Source: Bacteroidales bacterium UBA1197
GTDB taxonomy: Bacteria; Bacteroidota; Bacteroidia; Bacteroidales; UBA932
Direction: 5' to 3'
Length of the DNA: 5,388 nucleotides
Assembly: GCA_002309995.1 (NCBI GenBank)
Contig: DBYB01000017.1
Coordinates: 1-5,388 of the forward strand
The position numbers and the translations under genes were made by a program. The notes beneath the pieces are model-generated. The model had not been told where the DNA came from. It saw only the letters and a list, made by a program, of their open reading frames with translations, and searched no databases. Positions 1 through 5,388 of this stretch are shown here, piece after piece; the stretch's first letter is position 1; every line of letters starts with the position of its first letter.

Positions 1-54
1 GTTATACGAACCCACCAACTCAATCCTGAATCCGCCGGAACGGAATAGGGACTG

Positions 55-86
55 CAAAGGTATAAATAAATTTTTATACCGCCAAA
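55..86 (-). promoter_or_regulatory. Bacteroidota-type promoter reading leftward out of the window
   Basis: On the minus strand a TTTG (plus positions 83-86) is followed after exactly 20 bp by TACCTTTG (55-62). This matches the Bacteroidota primary-sigma consensus TTTG-N19-21-TAnnTTTG. Transcription would start near position 50 and run off the left edge. No ATG occurs on the minus strand in 1-54, so the gene it serves would have a leader of at least about 50 nt. The promoter begins 6 bp beyond the stop of the secreted propeller gene, so the next gene to the left is probably a separate transcription unit in the same direction. The call rests on motif and spacing only. Confidence 0.5.
59..80. 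repeat. 22-bp dyad (8-bp perfect arms) inside the left-edge promoter
   Basis: GGTATAAA (59-66) and TTTATACC (73-80) are perfect inverted arms around a 6-nt centre. The dyad fills most of the spacer of the predicted leftward promoter and overlaps its -7 box. It could be an operator for that promoter. It could also act as a weak AT-rich terminator for the operon ending at 93, but neither side has a convincing run of T after the hairpin. The operator reading fits slightly better. Confidence 0.4.
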
Positions 87-92
87 CAAATT

Positions 93-1046
93 TTAGCGCG
101 GCAGAGAAAGTTTGTAAATCACCGGATTTCCCTGCCCGCGTTTGGGATTTGTATTGGTGTTTACGAATATCCAGCCGTCCTTTATCACGAGGTCTTCCAT
201 CTCGTAGGGAATCTCTTCGTTGAGGTTGTATTTGGCGCAGATTGTGCCGCTGTCGGTATCGTAAACCCTTATCCTCGAAGGCCTCTGCCCGGGATCCAGT
301 TGTCCGACTCCGAAGCAGTAGTAAATCTTTCCGTCCTGCATACAGCCGGCCTGGGTGAACCAGGTCTCGAAAGGGAAGACCACGCTTGCCTGCAGGTCTT
401 CGATTCCGAGTTTGACCATAGGCCCCTCGGCAAGTGCAGGGATGCGGAACTTGTACGCGATATAGAAGTTGTCCTCAGCCCGTAGAGTTACCTTCGGCGT
501 TGTACGCTGGTGTGCTGAGAATACCCACAGAGCCTTGCGCTCGCGATCTATCAACCAACTGGGAGCACCGAAAATGGGCTCCACTCCGGCTTCTGCGAAT
601 CCGTTCACGTCCAGCGTGATGGTCTGCACGAGCTCGGAACTGAAGCGTTTGCCTCGCCAGCTGATGCTTTCCACGAAGCAGGTCCATTCGATATCGGAAC
701 CGACCTTACCGTTGGAAATATACATAAGAGGGAAGGACGCCCCGCGTTTCTTCTCGATTCCGAATTCGGCGTTGTTGGCGTGATTGTCGCGCCCGGAAGA
801 CGCCAGGTCGAAGCCTCCTATCGGCTCCGGGTCCCTGGTCTTGTAATCGTACACGTTCACGTGACCGCCGTCTTCCAGCGAGAAGATGTATCGGCCGCTG
901 ATCTCCAGTCCCTGCTGGGCACGGCCGCGCCCCTCCTTCACCAGGAACTCATAACAGTCGGGATTAAGCTGCAGGCCGCCGAATCCTTGTGCCGCCGCCG
1001 TAGCAGTAACCGCTGCCAGCAGCGCTAGACATATCAATTTCTTCAT
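93..1046 (-). CDS. secreted beta-propeller-like protein of unknown function
   Basis: A 317-residue protein with a clear Sec signal peptide: MKK, a hydrophobic core (residues 4-16), and an AAA-Q site at about 19/20 leaving an N-terminal Gln, as is common in Bacteroidota. There is no lipobox, so the product should be free in the periplasm or outside the cell. The mature part is rich in short beta segments of the kind GLEISGRYIFSLE (47-59), GHVNVYDYKT (61-70), KALWVFSAHQ (171-180), KIYYCFGVG (240-248) and EDLVIKDGWIFVNTN (284-298), which suggests a propeller of about five or six blades. It has five mature cysteines (31, 123, 235, 244, 270). I recognise no catalytic motif and no exact family. The start ATG overlaps the stop of the upstream symporter gene (ATGA), so it is the third gene of the operon and is probably translated by coupling. 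Its role may be binding or processing the solute taken up by the symporter; that is inference from position. Confidence 0.85.
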   Translation of the reverse strand: MKKLICLALLAAVTATAAAQGFGGLQLNPDCYEFLVKEGRGRAQQGLEISGRYIFSLEDGGHVNVYDYKTRDPEPIGGFDLASSGRDNHANNAEFGIEKKRGASFPLMYISNGKVGSDIEWTCFVESISWRGKRFSSELVQTITLDVNGFAEAGVEPIFGAPSWLIDRERKALWVFSAHQRTTPKVTLRAEDNFYIAYKFRIPALAEGPMVKLGIEDLQASVVFPFETWFTQAGCMQDGKIYYCFGVGQLDPGQRPSRIRVYDTDSGTICAKYNLNEEIPYEMEDLVIKDGWIFVNTNTNPKRGQGNPVIYKLSLPR

Positions 1047-2812
1047 CGTTTGACTATTCTGTAGATAATGTATGCAAAAATCAGCGCAGAAATGGCGGAG
1101 AGGAATCCCAGAACGATTCCTTTTACCTCCAGCGTTCGCGGATCGCCTGCCAGCAGCAGCGCCAGAAGCAGCACGGCGATGGCGGCCAGGGTGATGCAGA
1201 AGCAGTTGATGGCCAGATAAGAGTACTTCCGCGTAGCAATCCGCGCGTCCTCCGTCGGCTCCTTCTCCGCATTCGGATCAACGTGCTTCTCCAGTGCGGC
1301 GCTGCCCTCGCATCTGATGCCGTGCGCCTTGCACCACAGCTCCATCGCGCCCAGTATCAGCACCGGCACCGCAAATCCCGACAGCGACTCTATCAGGCTG
1401 GGGCTCAGCACCTCGTAGGGTATCGTGAACCTGGCCGTGAACCCTGCGACCCAGCTCACCAGCATCGCCAGCATCAGCCGGTTGCCGTTCAGCCTCTTCG
1501 AGAAAAGTCCCCAGATGGAGGGGATATACAGCGGGCAGAGCACCATCGTGATAACCATCACCACAACCTTTTCGGCCCCGCCGGCCAGCGGCACCAGCAT
1601 CGCTATCCCTATGATTATCAGGCCGAATATAAGAGTGAAAAGGCGCCCGGCGCGTATCCTCTCGCGCTCTGAGGCTCCTTCGTGCCGCTTCCTCCGTCCC
1701 CATATTTCGTACGTATATACGTTCGCGTAAACGTTCAGCGTGCCGGAGACGTTGCTCAGGGTGGCCGAGAGCATCGCCGCCAGCATCATCCCAACCATTC
1801 CCGTCATCAGCACCGTCTTGCTCATACTCACGTACGCCCCCTCGCCGAGCTGCGTCATTGCTGCGGGGTCAACATCCATCCCGGGCCCGGGCACCAGCGT
1901 GCGGTAGGCCATCGCAGGCAGATACCAGATGAGCGGCGTCATCAGGTACAGCACTCCGATGAGCGCCGTGCTCTTTCGGGCGTCCTTCACGGTCGGTACG
2001 CTTATGTAGCGTTGTACGAACGGCCAGTCGCCGCCTATCATCGCCACGTGCAGGCACATCCAAAGGACGAGCCATATCCAGCTGTAGGTGGGCGAGGTAG
2101 GGGAGAAGAAGCCCGGGATGGCGCCCGCTTTCTCCAGGAACGCCGCCGGGCCGCCGACTGCGTGCAGAGACAGCGGCACCATAAACACCACTACGCTCAG
2201 CAGCACGCCGAACTGCACGAAATCGGTCATCAGCACCGCCAGGAAGCCGCCGGCGATTGTGTAGGCCAGCGTGATTCCGCCCAGTATCGCCAGGGCCCAC
2301 CAGATGCTGAGGTTGCCCGCAGCGGAATCGCCCGGAAGCCCGGTTGAGGCCAGTATGCTGCCGTCCGGCACCTGAATGAGCGCGCAGGTCACCACGGCCA
2401 CGGCGTATAGGGCCACGGCGGTATGCATCCCGCGTCCCACGATTCCTGCAACGGTGTAGAAACTCAGAGTCCTGTGCCCGAAGCGCACCGTCAGGTATTC
2501 CCCTGGCGACTTTATGCGGAGCCGGCGCCATCGTCCTGCTATCCAGCGGCTTACGATGAGTGACGAGAAGCCCAGCATAATGGCGGTCGTCACCGCCACC
2601 AGCCCAGATTTGTACGCCACCCCACCCCACACTACGAAGGTGCTGGCGGAGAAGATGGTCATATAAGACGATACGCCGGAGAGCCACCACGAGGAGTTGC
2701 GTCCGGCGATGAACATATCTTCCGAATTCTTGATGCGGCGGCTCATCAGAAGGCTGACGCCCACCAGTCCGGCGAAGTAGAGTACGATAACGATGAGGTC
2801 GATGGTTCCCAT
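1043..2812 (-). CDS. sodium:solute symporter (SSS family)
   Basis: A 589-residue inner-membrane transporter with about 13 or 14 hydrophobic segments, expected to import a small organic solute with Na+. Family marks in order: TM1 at residues 4-23; the FIAGRN..WW..G.S motif at 34-47 leading into YMTIFSAST (50-58); the family signature GGFLAVLMTDFVQFGVLL (188-205); GDWPFVQRYISVPTVKDARK (261-280); and the LSATLSNVSGTLN segment (348-360) leading to YTYEIW (366-371). In PutP and vSGLT that last segment carries two neighbouring hydroxyl residues of the Na2 site; here the pair reads Ser353-Asn354. A charged linker (about 498-530) precedes two C-terminal helices. The start chosen is the ATG at 2812, 11 bp after the flavoprotein stop and directly before the first membrane helix. 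An in-frame extension upstream would overlap the flavoprotein and encodes Arg-rich shadow sequence. Its stop overlaps the next start by 4 bp. Family is secure; substrate is unknown. Confidence 0.93.
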   Translation of the reverse strand: MGTIDLIVIVLYFAGLVGVSLLMSRRIKNSEDMFIAGRNSSWWLSGVSSYMTIFSASTFVVWGGVAYKSGLVAVTTAIMLGFSSLIVSRWIAGRWRRLRIKSPGEYLTVRFGHRTLSFYTVAGIVGRGMHTAVALYAVAVVTCALIQVPDGSILASTGLPGDSAAGNLSIWWALAILGGITLAYTIAGGFLAVLMTDFVQFGVLLSVVVFMVPLSLHAVGGPAAFLEKAGAIPGFFSPTSPTYSWIWLVLWMCLHVAMIGGDWPFVQRYISVPTVKDARKSTALIGVLYLMTPLIWYLPAMAYRTLVPGPGMDVDPAAMTQLGEGAYVSMSKTVLMTGMVGMMLAAMLSATLSNVSGTLNVYANVYTYEIWGRRKRHEGASERERIRAGRLFTLIFGLIIIGIAMLVPLAGGAEKVVVMVITMVLCPLYIPSIWGLFSKRLNGNRLMLAMLVSWVAGFTARFTIPYEVLSPSLIESLSGFAVPVLILGAMELWCKAHGIRCEGSAALEKHVDPNAEKEPTEDARIATRKYSYLAINCFCITLAAIAVLLLALLLAGDPRTLEVKGIVLGFLSAISALIFAYIIYRIVKR

Positions 2813-2823
2813 AGCGCCGGTGC

Positions 2824-4137
2824 TTAATCGTCCAGTACTGCCCCAAGCTCGCGCAGGCGTGCCTGGAGCGCGTTTATGTCGATGCCGTCGACCGTTGAGC
2901 CTGCTTCTGCAGCCAGTGCGGCCGCAACTCCAGCCGCCTGCCCCGTGCCCATGCAGGAGGCTTGCACGCGGAGCGATGCGAACGCGGTCTTGTCTGCGCT
3001 GATACATCGGCCGGCCGTCAGCAGGTTGCAGAAGCCGGGGGCGTAGAGCGCGCGATAGGGCACGTAAGCTGGTGATTTGAGGAACGTTATGTTCTGCGAT
3101 GCGCCGTGCGCTACGTGTATGTCGATGGGGTGCGCGCCGCGCGAGACGCTGTCGGGATACCGGAACGCGTTTACGTATTCTTCCGCGCTTATGGTGTGCG
3201 CGCCTACGATGCGACGGGTTTCTCTGATGCCGGCCTGCACTGCCACCGCGCTCACGTAGCTGTTTCTGAATTCTTCGAAATGCTCCTTCAGCACGCCGGC
3301 CATTCGGAACGCCTGCTCGCGGAGTTCGCACTCGGCGCGGGTGTAGTCACGGTTGTCGGTGGCGTCGGCGGCGGTGCGCGTCATATTCACGGTTACGACG
3401 CCGGGCTGCAGGGTAGTGCAGAACCACGGCCCGCCGAACTCGGGTACACCCCATTCTTCGCGGTGCTTAAGGAGTTCTTCCCGTATTTCTTCGCAATGAC
3501 AGTTGACGCCCTGCCGGTTGTGATGCATAGCCTGCTGCATACGGGGCGTGGAAGTGTCAACCCCGCTCAGCACAAAGTATGTCGAAAGCGGCTGGAGCGG
3601 GCGCCCCTCGCCGGGCTGCATAGGAACGCCGGCAAACCAGGCCAGGTCGGCGTCTCCGGTGCAGTCGATGAAAACCTTGGCTTTCAGGGCCTCCGTGCCG
3701 TTTTTGTTGTCGATGAAGATGGCATCGATACGGCCTTTTTCCGTTTGGCAGCCGCAAAGATAGGAGTGCATATACAGGTCAACACCCGCCTCCAGCACCA
3801 TACGCTGGCAGCAGAGTTTGTATAGTTCCGGCTCGAAGGCCACGTTGCCCAGCGGCTGCTCTATCAGCCCTCCGCCCATCTCCTGCAGGCGCTCGCAGAA
3901 CTCCCACGGGATGCCTCCGATTACCTTTTTGCCGTTGTATGTGAATACGCTGAGCGGCGCCACTATGCCCGCAGTTGCCATCCCACCGAGGAACCCGTAC
4001 TGCTCCACCAGCGCCGTGAGCGCGCCGCTCCTCGCCGCCGCAATCGCCGCCACGAACCCCGCCGGCCCTCCTCCGCACACCACCACGTCGTAACTCCCCG
4101 CCACGTTCGCTGCCTTATTGAACTGAATCTGACTCAT
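2824..4137 (-). CDS. FAD-dependent oxidoreductase (FAD_oxidored, PF12831-like)
   Basis: A 437-residue soluble flavoprotein, normal length for the family. The N-terminal Rossmann fold gives DVVVCGGGPAG (17-27, GxGxxG at 22-27), with the ribose-binding acid at Glu45 in LVEQYGFLGGMATAG (43-57). The second FAD contact is VFIDCTGDADLA (155-166). The family-typical VNMTR...DATD lies at 250-261, GIRETRRIVGAH at 303-314, and the C-terminal FAD motif TAGRCIS (374-380) followed by LRVQASCMGTGQAAG (389-403). No signal peptide is present, so it is cytoplasmic. Family members oxidise poorly defined small molecules, often in carbohydrate or organic-acid gene sets. It is the first gene of the operon with the symporter, suggesting it acts on the imported solute or a product of it. 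The ATG at 4137 is preferred; an in-frame TTG at 4152 would add five residues that overlap the putative -7 box. The reaction is not assignable. Confidence 0.93.
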   Translation of the reverse strand: MSQIQFNKAANVAGSYDVVVCGGGPAGFVAAIAAARSGALTALVEQYGFLGGMATAGIVAPLSVFTYNGKKVIGGIPWEFCERLQEMGGGLIEQPLGNVAFEPELYKLCCQRMVLEAGVDLYMHSYLCGCQTEKGRIDAIFIDNKNGTEALKAKVFIDCTGDADLAWFAGVPMQPGEGRPLQPLSTYFVLSGVDTSTPRMQQAMHHNRQGVNCHCEEIREELLKHREEWGVPEFGGPWFCTTLQPGVVTVNMTRTAADATDNRDYTRAECELREQAFRMAGVLKEHFEEFRNSYVSAVAVQAGIRETRRIVGAHTISAEEYVNAFRYPDSVSRGAHPIDIHVAHGASQNITFLKSPAYVPYRALYAPGFCNLLTAGRCISADKTAFASLRVQASCMGTGQAAGVAAALAAEAGSTVDGIDINALQARLRELGAVLDD

Positions 4138-4141
4138 ATCA

Positions 4142-4176
4142 CAAAAATACAAAGTTTTCTTTGATATTCAGTCAAA
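4142..4176 (-). promoter_or_regulatory. putative promoter of the flavoprotein-symporter-propeller operon
   Basis: On the minus strand TATTTTTG (plus 4142-4149) is a perfect TAnnTTTG -7 element. The nearest TTTG upstream is at 4173-4176, giving a 23-bp spacer, longer than the usual 19-21, so the -33 match is weak. Only 4 bp separate the -7 box from the ATG at 4137, which would put the transcription start at or next to the start codon, i.e. a leaderless or near-leaderless mRNA. No better TAnnTTTG is visible between 4138 and 4268. Confidence 0.4.
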
Positions 4177-4262
4177 GTTGCGGCATGCCGCTGAACGACC
4201 AGGTGCTGGGCACCAATGCCGATGGGAGCAAGAACGAAATCGAGTCGTGTGTAGTCCTATAG
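4164..4262 (+). pseudogene. decayed fragment of a small zinc-ribbon protein (PF12674-like)
   Basis: The plus-strand frame ending at the TAG at 4260-4262 reads SQSCGMPLND, then QVLGTNADGSKNE, then IESCVVL. This matches the N-terminal part of the putative zinc-ribbon family typified by CQSCGMPL...LGT.ADGSKNEdYCxYC. It looks dead. The first Cys of the opening CxxC is Ser (AGT in place of TGT, 4170-4172). The second CxxC keeps only one Cys (in ESCVVL). A stop follows at once, where the family continues with YKDG and a helical tail. There is no start codon upstream in frame; the first ATG (4185) falls after the first Cys pair. A small indel near 4253 may account for the loss of frame. The fragment lies between two minus-strand genes and overlaps the putative operon promoter. 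The family is recognised from memory of its motif. Confidence 0.6.
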
Positions 4263-4268
4263 TCTGGC

Positions 4269-4628
4269 TTAGAATTGCCAGGTCTTTAAGATAATCTTCT
4301 CAGCGTCGGGTTCACCGATCCGCGTGCTGGGGGCAAAGTACAGGATAATTTTTCCTTCGGGTTTGGTGCTCTTGGAATCCACAACGGCCTGAGCAGCGTT
4401 GATGGCCTTGGAATCGTTGGCGCTGCTGCGCTCGGAAACGGTGCCGACAGCATTTTTGACGGCCGAGTGCATCTCGTCGGCCAGCTCTCTCAGTTCCGTG
4501 TAGGATTCACCGGACACAGAGCAACCATAAACGCCATTTCCACCGCCCTGCTTCTGGCAGGAAACGGCTGTGCAAACAAGTGCCAGTGCGGCAACAAGTG
4601 CAAATAATAAAGCTTTTGTTTTCACCAC
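4269..4628 (-). CDS. small lipoprotein of unknown function
   Basis: A 119-residue protein with a type II signal peptide: MVKTK, a hydrophobic stretch ALLFALVAALALVCTAV (6-22), and a lipobox AVSC ending at Cys24. The lipidated Cys is followed by QKQGGGNG, with none of the acidic residues that mark Bacteroidota surface export, so anchoring on the periplasmic side is more likely. The mature part has a probable helix (about 41-60), a Ser/Ala/Asp-rich stretch (65-90) and a final strand KIILYFAPS near 93-101. I do not recognise a family. Two GTG codons in tandem (4626-4628 and 4623-4625) are the only plausible starts, because no ATG exists between the upstream in-frame stop (4647-4649) and the signal peptide; the second would give the more usual MKTK. 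It is transcribed divergently from the Fic gene, across the CGGCTCA array. Reality is supported by the signal peptide and lipobox; function is unknown. Confidence 0.65.
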   Translation of the reverse strand: MVKTKALLFALVAALALVCTAVSCQKQGGGNGVYGCSVSGESYTELRELADEMHSAVKNAVGTVSERSSANDSKAINAAQAVVDSKSTKPEGKIILYFAPSTRIGEPDAEKIILKTWQF

Positions 4629-4658
4629 CGAAGAGAGATTCCAGATTTATACCGTTTT

Positions 4659-4738
4659 CGGCTCAATACTTCGCCAATATTGCATTTTTTCGGCTCAAAT
4701 ATTTGGAAAATGAGCCGTATTTTCTTATACTTGAGCCG
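4659..4738. promoter_or_regulatory. four-copy CGGCTCA operator-like array between divergent genes
   Basis: The heptamer CGGCTCA occurs at 4659-4665 and 4691-4697, and its reverse complement TGAGCCG at 4711-4717 and 4732-4738. The arrangement is two forward copies, then two inverted copies. Start-to-start distances are 32, 20 and 21 bp, close to 3, 2 and 2 helical turns, so all copies would face about the same side of the helix. The match extends into AT-rich flanks, and copies 1, 2 and 4 share CGGCTCAA. Copies 3 and 4 fall in the spacer and on the -7 box of the predicted Fic promoter, and copy 2 lies just upstream of its -33. A regulator bound here would block that promoter. The likely binder is the wHTH domain of the adjacent Fic protein (inference). 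Confidence 0.7.
4702..4733 (+). promoter_or_regulatory. promoter of the Fic gene
   Basis: TTTG at 4702-4705, a 20-bp spacer, then TATACTTG at 4726-4733, one base off TAnnTTTG. This is the expected Bacteroidota layout. Transcription would begin near 4738, leaving a leader of about 15 nt before the ATG at 4754. The leader has no Shine-Dalgarno sequence, which is ordinary for this phylum. Two CGGCTCA-type repeats overlap the promoter (4711-4717, 4732-4738), the position expected for a repressor site. Confidence 0.6.
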
Positions 4739-4753
4739 TAAATCGAACGAACC

Positions 4754-5388
4754 ATGACCAGAGAAAACGAAATACTCCAGTTCCTGCACTATCATCCTGC
4801 CTCCTCCAGAAGCGAGATTGAGTCCGGAATGAACCTTACGGAAAGCCCCGCTACGGTCAAGCGCATCCTTGCCTCGCTGGTGGAGGCAGGCTCCGTCATT
4901 GTCTCCGGCCGGGGTCGCGCCACGCGATACAGCGTGTCCCCGCAGGCTCATGTAACAATGCCTCTGGACATTGATACATATTTCCAGAAGGAAACGGATG
5001 AACGCACAGTTCAAGCCAGCTTCAACTTCGACCTGATCAACAACATCCTCCCCAAAGTAGATCTTTTCTCGGCTGAGGAGAAAGATCGTCTTGTTGCCCT
5101 GCAGGCCCAGTTTACCCGAAACCTGGAAGGTATTACCCCTAATGAGTACCGCAAAGAGATGGAGCGTCTGGGCATCGACCTCAGCTGGAAGTCATCCCAG
5201 ATCGAAGGGAACACCTACTCCCTTCTGGAGACCGAAAAACTCCTGAAAGAGAAGCAGACCGCCTCCGGCAAGACGAAGGAAGAAGCCGTAATGCTCCTCA
5301 ATCACAAAGATGCCCTGGACTTTGTCCTGGCCGATCCGGAGTACCTCAAGGAAATCTCCCTTTGGCGTATAGAAGAACTCCATTCCCT
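4754..5388 (+). CDS. wHTH-Fic family protein (class II Fic AMP-transferase), 3' end outside the window
   Basis: An open frame of 211 codons from the ATG at 4754 runs off the right edge without a stop. Residues 1-62 form a winged helix-turn-helix: helix 1 ENEILQFLHYH (4-14), a putative recognition helix at ESPATVKRILASLVEAG (30-46), and a basic wing VSGRGRATRYSV (50-61). A helical Fic N-terminal region follows. SSQIEG at 147-152 fits the inhibitory motif (S/T)xxxE(G/N), with Glu151 as the residue that would obstruct ATP binding, so this is class II (inhibitory helix N-terminal to the Fic core). Next come NTYSLLETEKLL (153-164) and EEAVMLLNHKDALDFV (about 180-195), typical of these proteins. 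The catalytic HPFxxGNGR loop should lie beyond 5388 and cannot be checked. Known relatives transfer AMP to protein targets; the target here is unknown. The DNA-binding domain and the repeat array at its promoter suggest autoregulation. Full length is probably about 330-380 residues. Confidence 0.9.
   Translation, partial: MTRENEILQFLHYHPASSRSEIESGMNLTESPATVKRILASLVEAGSVIVSGRGRATRYSVSPQAHVTMPLDIDTYFQKETDERTVQASFNFDLINNILPKVDLFSAEEKDRLVALQAQFTRNLEGITPNEYRKEMERLGIDLSWKSSQIEGNTYSLLETEKLLKEKQTASGKTKEEAVMLLNHKDALDFVLADPEYLKEISLWRIEELHS

Noticed and set aside
1..48. Possible C-terminal tail of a plus-strand gene (15 codons ending in TAG at 46-48)
   Set aside because: Too short to judge. A strong leftward promoter at 55-86 favours a minus-strand unit here instead, and no codon pattern separates the frames.
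1..54. tRNA-like GGTTCG on the minus strand at the left edge
   Set aside because: The loop would read TTCGTAT, lacking the conserved A after TTCG, and no acceptor or anticodon arm can be built within the window.
1869..2846. 325-residue minus-strand open frame within the symporter region
   Set aside because: Arg/His/Gly-rich shadow of the symporter frame in GC-rich DNA, with no recognisable domain.
2813..3331. In-frame upstream extension of the symporter reading frame (173 extra residues)
   Set aside because: It overlaps the well-supported flavoprotein in another frame, is Arg/Ser-rich shadow sequence, and would put a long non-membrane tail before TM1. The ATG at 2812 is the normal family start.
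3106..3825. 239-residue plus-strand open frame opposite the flavoprotein
   Set aside because: Antisense shadow of a gene with clear FAD motifs; no start context, no family signature.
4180..4191. Perfect 12-bp palindrome GCGGCATGCCGC
   Set aside because: It is explained by the Cys-Gly-Met-Pro codons of the zinc-ribbon remnant and occurs once; no reason to call it an operator.
4202..4214. GGTGC-TGG-GCACC hairpin downstream of the lipoprotein gene as a terminator
   Set aside because: Only a 5-bp stem with a 3-nt loop, no T-run on the minus strand, and it falls in the coding remnant.
4642..4677. Promoter for the lipoprotein gene (TAAATCTG with TTG upstream)
   Set aside because: The -7 box has a mismatch and the available TTG elements give spacers of 14 or 25 bp, outside the normal range; kept only as a weak possibility.
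4622..5014. 130-residue minus-strand open frame opposite the Fic N-terminus
   Set aside because: It is antisense to the wHTH-Fic coding sequence, would overlap the repeat array, and has no recognisable features.

Overview
The window looks like the chromosome of a fairly GC-rich member of the Bacteroidota, most likely Bacteroidales. The evidence is TTTG-N20-TAnnTTTG type promoters in place of sigma70 boxes, few recognisable Shine-Dalgarno sequences, a lipoprotein and an AQ-type signal peptide of the usual Bacteroidota kind, and a Fic protein of the wHTH-Fic architecture common in gut Bacteroidales. No genus can be named from this alone.

Left and centre (93-4137, all minus strand): a compact three-gene operon, read right to left. 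It encodes a cytosolic FAD-dependent oxidoreductase (PF12831-like), a sodium:solute symporter (SSS family) and a secreted beta-propeller-like protein. The gaps are 11 bp and then a 4-bp ATGA overlap, so the three are almost certainly co-transcribed and the last two are probably translationally coupled. The natural reading is an uptake-and-oxidation module: the propeller protein acts in the periplasm, the symporter imports a small solute, and the flavoenzyme oxidises it or a derivative. The substrate cannot be read from the sequence. A further promoter with a dyad in its spacer lies just beyond the operon (55-86) and fires leftward out of the window.

Middle gap (4138-4268): this holds the putative operon promoter, with its -7 box only 4 bp from the ATG, and a decayed plus-strand fragment of a small zinc-ribbon protein whose CGMPL and GTNADGSKNE signatures are still readable.

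Right (4269-5388): a short lipoprotein gene (minus) and a Fic-domain gene (plus, cut off by the window end) diverge from a 125-bp intergenic region. That region carries four copies of the heptamer CGGCTCA, two in each orientation and spaced by close to whole helical turns. Two of them sit in or on the Fic promoter. The Fic protein starts with a winged helix-turn-helix, so the array is a strong candidate operator for Fic autoregulation, possibly covering the lipoprotein as well. This is the most interesting structure in the window.
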